The translations under genes and the position numbers were made by a program. This document shows, piece by piece, positions 1 to 8,096 of a DNA stretch of 64,000 nt. The stretch covers positions 20,935 through 84,934 of the forward strand of contig NZ_BSTR01000034.1 of the NCBI RefSeq assembly GCF_030269645.1, given 5' to 3'. This stretch comes from Actinokineospora sp. NBRC 105648 (GTDB lineage Bacteria > Actinomycetota > Actinomycetes > Mycobacteriales > Pseudonocardiaceae). The notes beneath the pieces were generated by a model. That model did not search any database and had not been told where the DNA came from. It worked only from the letters and a program-made list of their open reading frames with translations. Positions within the stretch are counted from its first letter, which is position 1, and each line of letters begins with the position of its first letter.

Positions 1-845
1 ATCGGCTGCACGACGTGGGCGTGGTGGCCAATGATCAGGTCGATGGCGGGGTTGGTCAGCAGTGCCTTGGCGGTGCGCTGTTGGTCGGTGGTGGCCTCGT
101 GCTTGCCCTCGATGCCCCAGTGGATGCTGGCCACCACGACCTCGGCGCCTGCGGCTCGGGCGGCCTTCGCCTCAGCGATGACCTCGGTGGTGGCCAGGAG
201 GTTGGCCGTCCAGGGGGCGCCGGGTGGGCGGGAGGTGCCGGTGTTGAGGCCGAAGGTGTAGGAGACGAAGCCGACCTTGGTGCCCTTGACGTCTCTGATC
301 AGGGGTTTAGCGGCCTCGGCGGCTGATCGGGCTGAGCCGGTGTGGGTGATCTTGGCGGCGTCCAGGGCTTTCAAAGTGTTGGTGACGCCGGTGGGGCCCT
401 GGTCGAGGGTGTGGTTGGAGGCGGTGGAGCAGGTGTCGAAGCCGGTGGTGGCCAGGGCGGTGGCGATCTCTGGTGGACCGCTGAACCTGGGGTAGCCCCG
501 GAACGGACCCGCCTTGTCCGCCAGTGGGGTCTCCAGGTGGCACAGTGCGACGTCGGCCGACTCGATGGCGGGTTTGATGCCTGCGAGCAGGGGGGCGTAG
601 TCGCGGGTGCCGCCGCCGTCGGCTTCGGCCTGGGTGGTGAGGGCGGGGTGGATGAGGACGTCACCACCGGCGATCAAGGTGAAGCCCTCACTCGGGGCGG
701 GGGCCGCGGCGGTGCTGGCGGGCGGGGTGGTGGTCGCCGGGGCGGTGGTCACGGGTCGGGACTCGACGGTCGGGTCGCCCGTGCAACCCGCTGCCAGCAC
801 GGCGGCGCCGAGGGCCGCGGCCACCCGGCGGGCCGGGCCGGTCAC
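1..845 (-). CDS. CapA-family metallophosphatase-like lipoprotein (3' end outside window)
   Basis: The reading frame opens at a GTG (complement 843-845) and runs off the left edge, leaving about 281 residues. Residues 1-21 look like a lipoprotein signal with lipobox LAAGC (Cys21), followed by a Thr/Pro/Ala-rich linker. The mature part shows CapA / PGA_cap features: GGDVLIHP near residue 56, SNHTLDQG, IHWGIEGKHE and GHHAHVVQP close to the window edge, the last three matching metal-site motifs of calcineurin-like phosphoesterase folds. The family includes the poly-gamma-glutamate capsule protein CapA, but most actinobacterial members have unknown substrates. The start overlaps the stop of the upstream PRPP-synthetase-like gene (GTGA), so the two are probably cotranscribed and translationally coupled. 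Identity of the family is firm; the substrate is not known. Confidence 0.85.
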   Translation of the reverse strand, partial: MTGPARRVAAALGAAVLAAGCTGDPTVESRPVTTAPATTTPPASTAAAPAPSEGFTLIAGGDVLIHPALTTQAEADGGGTRDYAPLLAGIKPAIESADVALCHLETPLADKAGPFRGYPRFSGPPEIATALATTGFDTCSTASNHTLDQGPTGVTNTLKALDAAKITHTGSARSAAEAAKPLIRDVKGTKVGFVSYTFGLNTGTSRPPGAPWTANLLATTEVIAEAKAARAAGAEVVVASIHWGIEGKHEATTDQQRTAKALLTNPAIDLIIGHHAHVVQP

Positions 846-1792
846 GGGGCGTCGAACAGGGCGCTGACCGACTCCCCGTCGTGGATGCGGCGCATGGCCT
901 CGGCCAGTGCGGGCGCGATGGACAGGACGGTGAGCTTCTCGGACTCCTCGTGGATGGGGACGGTGTTCGTGCACACGATCTCCACCACCTCCGGCTGGTC
1001 GCCGATCCGCTTGAGGGCGCCCGCGGCGAACAGGCCGTGCGTGCAGGCGACCCGGACCGAGCGGACGTCGTGCTCGCGGAGCCGGTCGAGCAGCTCCAGG
1101 ACGGTGCTGCCCTTGGCGATCTCGTCGTCGAGCACGATGATGTCGCGGCCGTCGATGTCGCCGATCACCGAGGTGATGGTGACCCGGTCGTCGGCGAAGC
1201 GCTGCTTGGCGCCCGCGGCCACCGGGACGCCGAGCAGCCGGGCGAACCGCGCGGCCTCCTTGGCGTTGCCCAGGTCGGGCGAGACGACGGTGGTGTTGGA
1301 CAGGTCGAGCGCGCTGAAGTGACCCGCGAGCTCACGCAGGGCGTGCAGGTGGTCCACCGGAACGCTGAAGAACCCGTGCACCTGCGGCGAGTGCAGGGTC
1401 ATGGTCAACACCCGGTCGGCACCGGCGGCGACCATCAGGTCGGCCACCAACCGTCCACCGATCGAGATGCGCGGGGCATCCTTCTTGTCGGACCGCGCGT
1501 AGGCGTAGTGCGGCAACACGACGGTGATCCGCGCGGCCGAGGCCCCGCGGGCGGCATCGAGCATGAGCAGCAGCTCGACGAGGTTCTCCTGCACCGGCCG
1601 CACGAGCGGCTGGATGATGAAGACGTCCCGCTCCCGGCAGTTGGCCTGCAACTGCACTTCGAGACAGTCGTTGGCGAACCGCTGCACCCGCACCGGGTGC
1701 AACGGCACACCAAGGTGGGCGGCGATCTCGGCGGCGAGCTCCGGATAGGCACTGCCGCTGAACAAAGCGATATCCCGCACGTCACTCCCCAT
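842..1792 (-). CDS. Divergent ribose-phosphate pyrophosphokinase (Prs paralogue)
   Basis: A 316-residue protein with the tandem phosphoribosyltransferase fold of PRPP synthetases. Recognisable parts are the N-terminal LFSGSAYPELA segment, RFANDCLEVQL, the ATP-loop region around YARSDKKD, the metal/ribose segment TLHSPQVHGFF, and SPDLGNAKEAARFA. The PRPP-binding loop reads VLDDEIAKGSTV where canonical enzymes have a DDMIDTGGT-type loop, so two of the most conserved positions differ. The housekeeping enzyme would normally sit beside glmU, which is not here, so this is most likely a secondary paralogue. It is followed with a 4-bp overlap by a CapA-like lipoprotein. It may be a catalytically altered enzyme or use a different sugar phosphate; this is inference. 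Upstream (to the right) lies a nested-hairpin repeat. Confidence 0.85.
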   Translation of the reverse strand: MGSDVRDIALFSGSAYPELAAEIAAHLGVPLHPVRVQRFANDCLEVQLQANCRERDVFIIQPLVRPVQENLVELLLMLDAARGASAARITVVLPHYAYARSDKKDAPRISIGGRLVADLMVAAGADRVLTMTLHSPQVHGFFSVPVDHLHALRELAGHFSALDLSNTTVVSPDLGNAKEAARFARLLGVPVAAGAKQRFADDRVTITSVIGDIDGRDIIVLDDEIAKGSTVLELLDRLREHDVRSVRVACTHGLFAAGALKRIGDQPEVVEIVCTNTVPIHEESEKLTVLSIAPALAEAMRRIHDGESVSALFDAP

Positions 1793-1959
1793 GGACCACG
1801 GACGCAGCGCTCGCTGCGACCCAACCCTAGTGGGGGCCGGTGGGGGGCGGTCCGCAGGCCCTCACCAGCACCTGCGGCGGGCCGCGCTCACCTGTCTTGT
1901 GAGCTCGCTTGAGCTCGCGCTCGGCGTTGCCGTCTTCGTTGCCCGGGTTAGAAGCCTGG

Positions 1960-2099
1960 GCTCGATCTAGTGAACTCGCTTCGTGTGGGGCCCCTAGAGC
2001 ACCGCGGTGGGGAAAAAGCGTGGGGTGAAGGGCATCCCCACCACAGGTCAAGTTTAGCGGTGCTCTCCCCCCACACGAAGCGAGTCCACTAGATCGAGC
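1960..2099 (-). repeat. Nested-hairpin repeat, copy 1 (subtype A)
   Basis: The outer arms 1960-1990 and 2069-2099 are 31 nt each and complementary with one mismatch; both carry the core ACTCGCTTCGTGTGGGG or its complement. Inside them AGAGCACCGC (1996-2005) pairs with GCGGTGCTCT (2057-2066), and GGTGGGG (2006-2012) pairs with CCCCACC (2036-2042). The string GGGGCCCCTA lies at the left arm, so the element is in minus orientation relative to copies 2 and 4. It sits in the 500-bp gap between coxG and the prs paralogue. No convincing coding frame was found; open frames across it simply read the arms. Confidence 0.9.
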
Positions 2100-2275
2100 A
2101 TCCGTAGCGGGGCCGCCGGTACCAGCGGAGGCGGCCTGCCGCTGCGGTCTGGTGGGGGGCGGCCTATCCGCTGCGGAACCAGCTTGATCGGGATCTCCAC
2201 TGCGGAACCAGCGGGGTCGGGATCTTGTCGTGCACCAGCGGGGTCGGCCTCTCCGCTGCGGTGTGGTGGCGAGCA
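2100..2275. repeat. Degenerate ~29-bp tandem repeats beside copy 1
   Basis: Imperfect units share the pattern CTGCGGAACCAGC followed by GTCGGGATCT; clear unit starts are near 2170, 2199 and 2228, with worn versions from about 2110. The array abuts the arm of the nested-hairpin repeat that is farther from its GGGGCCCC string. No gene is seen here. The rest of the gap (1793-1959) also holds no recognisable gene. Confidence 0.6.
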
Positions 2276-2296
2276 TCCGATGCGCACAAGCGTCAC

Positions 2297-2971
2297 TCAC
2301 CCACGCCTGCGGCTGCGCCACACCACCACAAGTGCGACCAAAGCCGCGCAAATGCCCAGCGGCAGCAGGCGCTTCGCTAGGGATCCGCCCGCGAACTCCA
2401 TCAGATCAATCGACTCGCCACTCGGAACAGCTCGCAGCGGCCGTTCCGCACCCTGGTCATCCGAGCGCGAATCTCCCGCCACCTCCGTCTCTTGTGGACT
2501 GTCCGCCTGCGGCTCGGGTTCCTCGGCCGTGCCCAGGCGGTCGGCGAGGCAGGTGGCGAAGACCGTGAGGATCTTGCCGCCGACCTCGGAGATCAGGCCG
2601 CGGCCGAACTGGGCGGGTTTGCCGGTGATGGCCAGGTCGGTGCTGACCTGGCCGGCGGTGGACCCCGGGCCGTCCGGGGTGAGGGTCAGGGTCACTGTGG
2701 CGGCGGCGGTGCCGTTGCCGCGGGAGTCCTTGCCCGCCGCCTTGATCACGACTCGGTGGGCGGTGTCGTCTCGGTCGAGGAACTCGCCGGTTCCCTTGTA
2801 CACCAGGGAGATCGGGCCGAGTTTCACCTTGACGGTGCCGGTGAACGACTGGCCGTCGACCTCGGTCAGGGTGGCGCCGGGCATGCACGGCGCCACCCGT
2901 TGCGGGTCGAGCACGGCCGCCCACACGGTGTCGATCCCCGCAGGGACGGAGAACTGGTGCTCCAACTGCAC
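2297..2971 (-). CDS. coxG: CoxG-like SRPBCC protein with C-terminal membrane anchor
   Basis: The first ~145 residues match the SRPBCC/CoxG family: an opening strand LEHQFSVPAGIDTVWA, the CMPGA segment typical of CoxG (residues ~29-33), and a closing long helix with ISEVGGKILTVFATCLADRL. A Glu/Asp/Ser-rich linker leads to a single hydrophobic helix near residues 198-217 and a basic RSRRRG end, so the protein is probably anchored at the cytoplasmic side of the membrane. In carboxydotrophs CoxG recruits CO dehydrogenase to the membrane. It is the last gene of the coxS-L-M-G order, 11 bp after coxM. Length 224 residues fits membrane-anchored CoxG forms. Function as recruiter or maturation helper of this hydroxylase is inferred from context. 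Confidence 0.88.
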   Translation of the reverse strand: MQLEHQFSVPAGIDTVWAAVLDPQRVAPCMPGATLTEVDGQSFTGTVKVKLGPISLVYKGTGEFLDRDDTAHRVVIKAAGKDSRGNGTAAATVTLTLTPDGPGSTAGQVSTDLAITGKPAQFGRGLISEVGGKILTVFATCLADRLGTAEEPEPQADSPQETEVAGDSRSDDQGAERPLRAVPSGESIDLMEFAGGSLAKRLLPLGICAALVALVVVWRSRRRG

Positions 2972-2982
2972 GTCCCGACCCC

Positions 2983-3837
2983 CTACGCGCCGACGGCGGC
3001 GGTCAGGGCGCGCGAGGTGAGGACGCGGGCCAGGTGTTGGCGGTAGGCGGTGTCGGCGTTGCTGTCAGTCGACGGGCTGGTGCCTTCGGCGGCGTGCTGG
3101 GCGGCTGCCTTGATCGCCTCGGCGGTGGCGGGTTGGCCGACGAGCGCCTGCTCGACGGCGTGCGCGCGGACCGGCACCGACGACATGTTCGTCAGTGCCA
3201 CCCGCGCCTCGGCGATGGTGCCGCCCTCGGCGCGCACGGTCGCGGCGACCGCCACGATCGACCACGCCTGGGCGACTCGGCTGAACTTCTCGTAGTGCGC
3301 GCTCCACCCGGTGTGCCGGGGCACGCGCACCTCGACGAGGAGCTCGTCGGGGCGCAGCGCGGTGGTGAAGTAGTCGACGAAGAAGTCACGGGCGGCCACC
3401 GTGCGCCGCCCGTCCAGGCCGTGCAGCACCAGTTCCGCGTCCAGCGCGAGCACGGGGGCGAGCAGGTCGCCCGCCGGGTCCGCGTGCGCGACGGCCCCGC
3501 CGAGGGTGCCGCGGTGGCGGACCTGCGGGTCGGCCACCGTGTCGGTGGCGACCTTGAGCAGCAGCGCGTGCTCGGCGACCTGCGGGTCGCGCTGGACGTC
3601 GTGGTGGGTGGTCATGGCGCCGATCACCAGGGTGTCGCCGTCCTCGCGGATGCCGCGCAGCTCACCGATCCGGCCGAGGTCGATCAGCTTCGTGGGCGCG
3701 GCCAGCCGCATCCGCAGGACCGGGATGAGGCTCTGGCCGCCCGCGATGACCTTGGCGTCTTCGCCCGCGTCGGCCAGCGCGCGCACTGCCTCGTCCACAG
3801 TGGACGGAGCGGTGTAGTCGAATGCCGAGGGGATCAC
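2983..3837 (-). CDS. coxM: FAD-binding medium subunit of CODH-like molybdenum hydroxylase
   Basis: 284 residues starting at a GTG preceded by GGAGGT. The protein shows the FAD-binding PCMH fold of CoxM/CutM: AGGQSLIPVLRMRL near residue 32 (pyrophosphate loop) and the second FAD motif TLGGAVAHADPAGD near residue 110. The start overlaps the coxL stop as GTGA, indicating translational coupling. It transfers electrons from the iron-sulfur small subunit to its FAD and then to an acceptor. The gene is complete. As the large subunit is of the form II type, calling the substrate CO would go too far. Confidence 0.92.
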   Translation of the reverse strand: MIPSAFDYTAPSTVDEAVRALADAGEDAKVIAGGQSLIPVLRMRLAAPTKLIDLGRIGELRGIREDGDTLVIGAMTTHHDVQRDPQVAEHALLLKVATDTVADPQVRHRGTLGGAVAHADPAGDLLAPVLALDAELVLHGLDGRRTVAARDFFVDYFTTALRPDELLVEVRVPRHTGWSAHYEKFSRVAQAWSIVAVAATVRAEGGTIAEARVALTNMSSVPVRAHAVEQALVGQPATAEAIKAAAQHAAEGTSPSTDSNADTAYRQHLARVLTSRALTAAVGA

Positions 3838-6269
3838 AGCGCACCTCCGGAAGCGTCGATCGAGCCCAGGCCGCCGCCCGCCTCGTTGCCCAGGCCGCCC
3901 GCGTCGGTCGGCCCGCCGTTGATCGCCGTCCACACCCGCTGGGGGGTGCACGGCATCTGGATGTCGCGCACGCCGAAGTGGCGCACCGCGTCGACCACGG
4001 CGTTGACCACGGCCGGGGTGGAGGCGATGGTGCCCGCCTCGCCGACGCCCTTGACGCCGAGCTGGTTGGTCGTCGACGGGGTCTCGGTGCGGTCGGTGTC
4101 GAAGTGCGGCAGGTCGACCGCGGAGGGCACCAGGTAGTCGGCGAGCGTGCCGGTGGTGAGGGTGCCGCTCTCGTCGTGCACGGCCTCCTCGTAGAGCGCC
4201 TGCGCCAGCCCCTGGGCGAGGCCGCCGTGCACCTGGCCCTCGACGATGATCGGGTTGACCACGGTGCCGATGTCGTCGACGCACACGTACTTGCGGATCT
4301 TGACGAACCCGGTCTCGGTGTCGACGTCCACCGCGCACAGGTGGGTGCCGTGCGGGAAGGAGAAGTTCTCCGGGTCGTAGGTGGCCTCGGAGTCCAGCGA
4401 GGGCTCGACCCCGTCGGGCAGGTCGTGCGCGGCGAACACCGCGAGCGCGATGTCGGTGAGGCCGGTGGCCTTCTCGGTGCCCTTGACGGTGAACTTGCCG
4501 CCCGCGAACTCCAGGTCGTCCTCGGCGCACTCCAGCAGGTGCGCGGCGATCACCCGGGCCTTGGCGATCACCTTCTCGCCCGCCTTGAGCACCGCCATCG
4601 CGCCCACGGTGAGCGAGCGCGAGCCGTAGGTGTCCAGGCCCTTCTGCGAGACCTGGGTGTCGCCGTGCAGCACCTCGACGTCCTCGAACGGCACGCCGAG
4701 CTGGTCGGCCACGATCTGGCTCCACGCCGTCTCGTGCCCCTGCCCGTGCGCGGAGGACCCGGTGACGACCTCCACCTTCCCGCTGGGCAGCATCCGGACC
4801 GCCGCGTGCTCCCAGCCGCCCGCCCCGTAGGACAGCGAGCCGAGCACCCGCGACGGCGCCAGGCCGCACATCTCGGTGAAGGTGGACACCCCGATGCCCA
4901 GCTGCACGCTGTCGCCGCGCTCGCGCCGCTCGCGCTGCTCGGCGCGCAGGCCGTCGTAGTCGAAGAGCTCCTTGGCCCGGGCGGTGGCCGCCTCGTAGTT
5001 GCCGGTGTCGTACTCGAGCCCGCAGACGGTGGTGAACGGGAACTCGTCGTTGCGGATCCAGTTCTGCTCGCGGACCTCGATCGGGTCGCGGCCGAGCTCG
5101 GCGGCCAGCTCGTCCATCAGCCGCTCGATCGCGAAGGTGGCCTCCGGCCTGCCCGCGCCGCGGTAGGCGTCGGTGGGGGTCTTGGTGGTGAACACGTTGG
5201 TGCAGGCGAACCGGTAGGCGGGGAACTTGTAGATCGAGTTGAACATGAAGGCGCCCAGGATCGGCACGCCCGGGGTGACCAGCCGCAGGTAGGCGCCCAT
5301 GTCGGCGAGCAGCTCGACCTTGAGCCCGGTGACCGTGCCGTCGCGCTTGGCCGTCAGGGTGAGCTTCTGGATCTGGTCGCGGCCGTGGTGGGCGGAGACC
5401 AGCGACTCCGAGCGCGACTCGGTCCACTTGACCGGCTTGCCGAGCCGCTGGGCCACCACCATGGCGACCACTTCCTCGGGCGTGACCTGCAGCTTGCCGC
5501 CGAAACCGCCGCCGACGTCCGGGGCGATCACCCGGATCTTGTGCTCGGGGGTGCCGGTGGTGAGCGCCAGCATCAGCCGCAGGATGTGCGGCACCTGGGT
5601 GGAGGACCACATGGTGATCTGCGGACCGGTCGGGTCGACCAGCACCGAGCGCGGCTCCATGAACGCCGGGATCAGCCGCTGCTGGCGGTAGGTGCGCTCG
5701 ATGCGCACCTCGGCCTCGGCGATCGCGGTCTCGACGTCGCCGCCGGTGCCCGCCTCGGCCGAGTCGAACACCCACAGCGCGGACTTGTTGGTGCCCAGGT
5801 CCGGGTGCACCAGATCGGCGCCATCGGCGACCGCGGCCTCCATGTCGAGCACGACCGGGAGGTCCTCGTAGTCGACGTCGATGGCCTCCAGCGCGTCGTG
5901 CGCCTCCACTGCGCTGCGCGCGACGACGACCGCGACCGCCTCACCGGCGAAGTTCACCTGGTCGACGGCCAGCGACGGCGCGGGCGGGGCCTTCATGTCC
6001 GGCGTGATCGGCCACGCGCACGGCAGGCTGCCCTGCGCCTGGGCGATGTCCCGGCCGGTGATCACCGCGATGACCCCGGGCAGCCGCACGGCCGCGGCCA
6101 CGTCGATGGCGAGGATCTTGGCGTGCGCCGACGGGCTGCGCAGGAACGCCAGGTGCAGCAGGCCGGGCACGGTGAGGTTGTCCGTCCACCTGGTGCGGCC
6201 GGTGATCAGCCGCTCGTCCTCCTTGCGCAGCCGGGCCTTGCCGACCTCGGGCTCGATGGTCGCGGTCAT
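3834..6269 (-). CDS. coxL: Molybdopterin large subunit, CODH form II-like (xanthine dehydrogenase family)
   Basis: 811 residues from the ATG at 6269 (a GTG one codon upstream is also possible). The sequence contains the family landmarks GGGFGGKLQVTPEE, the active-site loop AYRGAGR near residues 368-374, and GSSAHGQGHETAWSQ. True CO dehydrogenases (form I) carry AYxCSFR with the copper-ligating cysteine, whereas AYRGAGR defines form II, whose physiological substrates remain uncertain. The start overlaps the coxS stop, and the end overlaps coxM, so the three catalytic subunits form one tightly coupled operon. Needs the molybdenum cofactor; moeA lies 20 kb away. Likely a molybdenum hydroxylase for a small aldehyde, purine or heterocycle; CO is not excluded. 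Confidence 0.92.
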   Translation of the reverse strand: MTATIEPEVGKARLRKEDERLITGRTRWTDNLTVPGLLHLAFLRSPSAHAKILAIDVAAAVRLPGVIAVITGRDIAQAQGSLPCAWPITPDMKAPPAPSLAVDQVNFAGEAVAVVVARSAVEAHDALEAIDVDYEDLPVVLDMEAAVADGADLVHPDLGTNKSALWVFDSAEAGTGGDVETAIAEAEVRIERTYRQQRLIPAFMEPRSVLVDPTGPQITMWSSTQVPHILRLMLALTTGTPEHKIRVIAPDVGGGFGGKLQVTPEEVVAMVVAQRLGKPVKWTESRSESLVSAHHGRDQIQKLTLTAKRDGTVTGLKVELLADMGAYLRLVTPGVPILGAFMFNSIYKFPAYRFACTNVFTTKTPTDAYRGAGRPEATFAIERLMDELAAELGRDPIEVREQNWIRNDEFPFTTVCGLEYDTGNYEAATARAKELFDYDGLRAEQRERRERGDSVQLGIGVSTFTEMCGLAPSRVLGSLSYGAGGWEHAAVRMLPSGKVEVVTGSSAHGQGHETAWSQIVADQLGVPFEDVEVLHGDTQVSQKGLDTYGSRSLTVGAMAVLKAGEKVIAKARVIAAHLLECAEDDLEFAGGKFTVKGTEKATGLTDIALAVFAAHDLPDGVEPSLDSEATYDPENFSFPHGTHLCAVDVDTETGFVKIRKYVCVDDIGTVVNPIIVEGQVHGGLAQGLAQALYEEAVHDESGTLTTGTLADYLVPSAVDLPHFDTDRTETPSTTNQLGVKGVGEAGTIASTPAVVNAVVDAVRHFGVRDIQMPCTPQRVWTAINGGPTDAGGLGNEAGGGLGSIDASGGAL

Positions 6270-6793
6270 CACTCACCACCGACCGCGTGGCTGGGCGAGT
6301 GCTCGACGCGCTCGGCGTCGGGACCGGCGCCGGGGCGCATCTTGTGCGCCGCGTCGCGCACCGCGCGGACGATGTTCTGGTACCCGGTGCACCGGCAGAG
6401 GTTGCCCTCCAGCCCGTGCCGCACCGCGTTCTCGTCCGGGTCGGGGTTCTCGGCCAGCAGGTCGATCGACTGCATGATCATCCCCGGTGTGCAGAACCCG
6501 CACTGCAGCGCGTGGTTGTCGTGGAAGGCCTGCTGCACCGGGTGCAGCCGCCCGTCCCTGGCCAGCCCCTCGACCGTGGTGATCTCGCTGCCGTCGACCT
6601 GCACCGCCAGCACCGAACAGGACTTGACGCTCTGCCCGTCGAGGTGGACCGTGCACGCCCCGCAGTTGCTCGTGTCGCAGCCGATGACGGTGCCGACCTT
6701 GCCGATGGTCTCGCGCAGGTAGTGGACGAGCAGCTGCCGTGGCTCGACCTCGTCGGTGTAGGTCGTTCCGTCAACGGTGACGGTGATGCGCAT
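6269..6793 (-). CDS. coxS: 2Fe-2S small subunit of CODH-like hydroxylase
   Basis: 174 residues; the ATG at 6793 follows GGAGG by a normal distance, while an upstream in-frame start has no such site. All eight cluster cysteines are present: Cys39, Cys44, Cys47 and Cys59 for the plant-ferredoxin-like cluster, and Cys98, Cys101, Cys133 and Cys135 for the four-helix cluster (CGFC and CRC motifs). The tail after residue 155 is a short non-conserved extension ending SHAVGGE. First gene of coxS-L-M-G. The 190 bp upstream contain no gene and probably hold the operon promoter, as the next gene (xdhC) ends at 6984. Confidence 0.94.
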   Translation of the reverse strand: MRITVTVDGTTYTDEVEPRQLLVHYLRETIGKVGTVIGCDTSNCGACTVHLDGQSVKSCSVLAVQVDGSEITTVEGLARDGRLHPVQQAFHDNHALQCGFCTPGMIMQSIDLLAENPDPDENAVRHGLEGNLCRCTGYQNIVRAVRDAAHKMRPGAGPDAERVEHSPSHAVGGE

Positions 6794-6983
6794 CGTGCCT
6801 CCAAGCAGAACCGGCGTGCGGACGCGCAAGCCCGGGGGCGCGGGTGATCGGGCTCACAGCCACAGGTTGCCCCCGTTCAGCCCATCCGACAACCCCGGTC
6901 GGCCTACCTGTGGACAACTTCCGCAATTGAGGATGGAGCAGCCGAAACCGTCCGCTTCTGCGCGACCGAAGTGCTCAGGAGCA

Positions 6984-8096
6984 CTAGCTGTGAATCCGTC
7001 CGGAAAGGACGGACAGCCGGTTGCCGCCGCCGCCCCAGCGCACCGCGATGATCTCCGCGGCGATCGACACCGCGGTCTCCTCCGGGGTGCGCGCGCCGAG
7101 GTCGAGACCGATCGGCGAGGACAGCCCGGCCAGTTCGCCCTCGGTCAGCCCGGCCTCGCGGAGCCGGGCCACCCGGTCCTCATGCGTGCGCCGGGAGCCC
7201 ATCGCGCCGATGTAGCCGAGCTTGCTGCGCAACGCGACCCGCAGGACCGGGACGTCGAACTTGGGGTCGTGGGTCAGCACCGTCACCACGGTGCGCTCGT
7301 CGACCCGGCCCGCGGCCAGCTCCGCGCTCAGGTAGCGGTGCGGCCAGTCGACCACGACCTCGTGCGCGCCCGGGAAACGGCTGGTGGTGGCGAAGACCGG
7401 GCGAGCGTCGCACACGGTCACGCGGTAGCCGAGGTAGGCGCCCATCCGCGCCATGGCCGCGGCGAAGTCGATCGCGCCGAAGACGAGCAACCGCGGCGGC
7501 GGCTCGAACGAGCTGACGAACACCGACATGCCCTCACCACGACGCTCCCCGTGCGGGCCGTAGCCGACCGTCGCACTGCGGCCGGACGCCAAGAGGCCCC
7601 GAGCGTCGTCGACGATCGCCGCGTCGATCCGGTCCGACCCGGTGCTCCCCGCGACCCGGTCCGGCCAGACGACGATCCGCTTGCCCAGCCGTTCGGGGTC
7701 GGGGTGGGCCACGACGGTCGCGAGCGCCACCGGCACCTCCGCCCGCACGGACTCCGCGAGATCGTCCAACGCGGGGAAGGTCGCCCGGTCGATCCGCTCC
7801 ACGAAGATGTCGATGATGCCGCCGCAGGTGAGCCCTACCGCGAAGGCGTCGTCATCGGTGACCCCGTAGCGCTGCAAGACCGGGCGGCTGTCGGCGAGCA
7901 CTTCCCGACCGAGCTCGTAGACCGCGCCCTCCACGCATCCACCGGACACACTTCCCGCGACGGTGCCGTCGGCGGCGACCACCATTGCCGCCCCGGGCGC
8001 GCGCGGGGCGGACGAAAATGTCGCGACCACGGTGCCCAGCGCCACCGGCTCCCCGGCCGCGTAGTGGCGCATCAGTTCGTCGAGCACATCACGCAC
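6984..8096 (-). CDS. XdhC/CoxF-family molybdoenzyme maturation protein
   Basis: 370 residues from a GTG preceded by AGGAGGT. The N-terminal XdhC_CoxI domain shows TFSSAPRAPGAAMVVAADG and SGGCVEGAVYE (residues ~28-60); the C-terminal Rossmann domain shows LLVFGAIDFAAAMARMG and later YIGAMGSRRTHEDR. XdhC proteins bind the molybdenum cofactor and help its sulfuration and insertion into xanthine-dehydrogenase-family enzymes. The gene lies between the VWA gene, whose end it overlaps by 8 bp, and coxS, supporting a role in maturing the adjacent hydroxylase. Confidence 0.93.
   Translation of the reverse strand: MRDVLDELMRHYAAGEPVALGTVVATFSSAPRAPGAAMVVAADGTVAGSVSGGCVEGAVYELGREVLADSRPVLQRYGVTDDDAFAVGLTCGGIIDIFVERIDRATFPALDDLAESVRAEVPVALATVVAHPDPERLGKRIVVWPDRVAGSTGSDRIDAAIVDDARGLLASGRSATVGYGPHGERRGEGMSVFVSSFEPPPRLLVFGAIDFAAAMARMGAYLGYRVTVCDARPVFATTSRFPGAHEVVVDWPHRYLSAELAAGRVDERTVVTVLTHDPKFDVPVLRVALRSKLGYIGAMGSRRTHEDRVARLREAGLTEGELAGLSSPIGLDLGARTPEETAVSIAAEIIAVRWGGGGNRLSVLSGRIHS

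Noticed and set aside
2054..2296. Short open frames ending in a VDSLRVGG-like string at the hairpin repeats (also near 63694-63933 and 44627-44899)
   Set aside because: They are translations of the repeat arms themselves; apparent similarity between them is DNA-level repeat identity, not protein conservation.
3834..6269. True aerobic CO dehydrogenase (form I)
   Set aside because: The active-site loop is AYRGAGR, not the cysteine-containing AYxCSFR form.
3822..6722. A 966-codon open frame on the plus strand opposite coxL/coxS
   Set aside because: Its product is Asp/Gly/Val/His/Arg-rich low complexity with no motif, as expected for the antisense of a GC-rich gene; coxL and coxS on the other strand are unambiguous.
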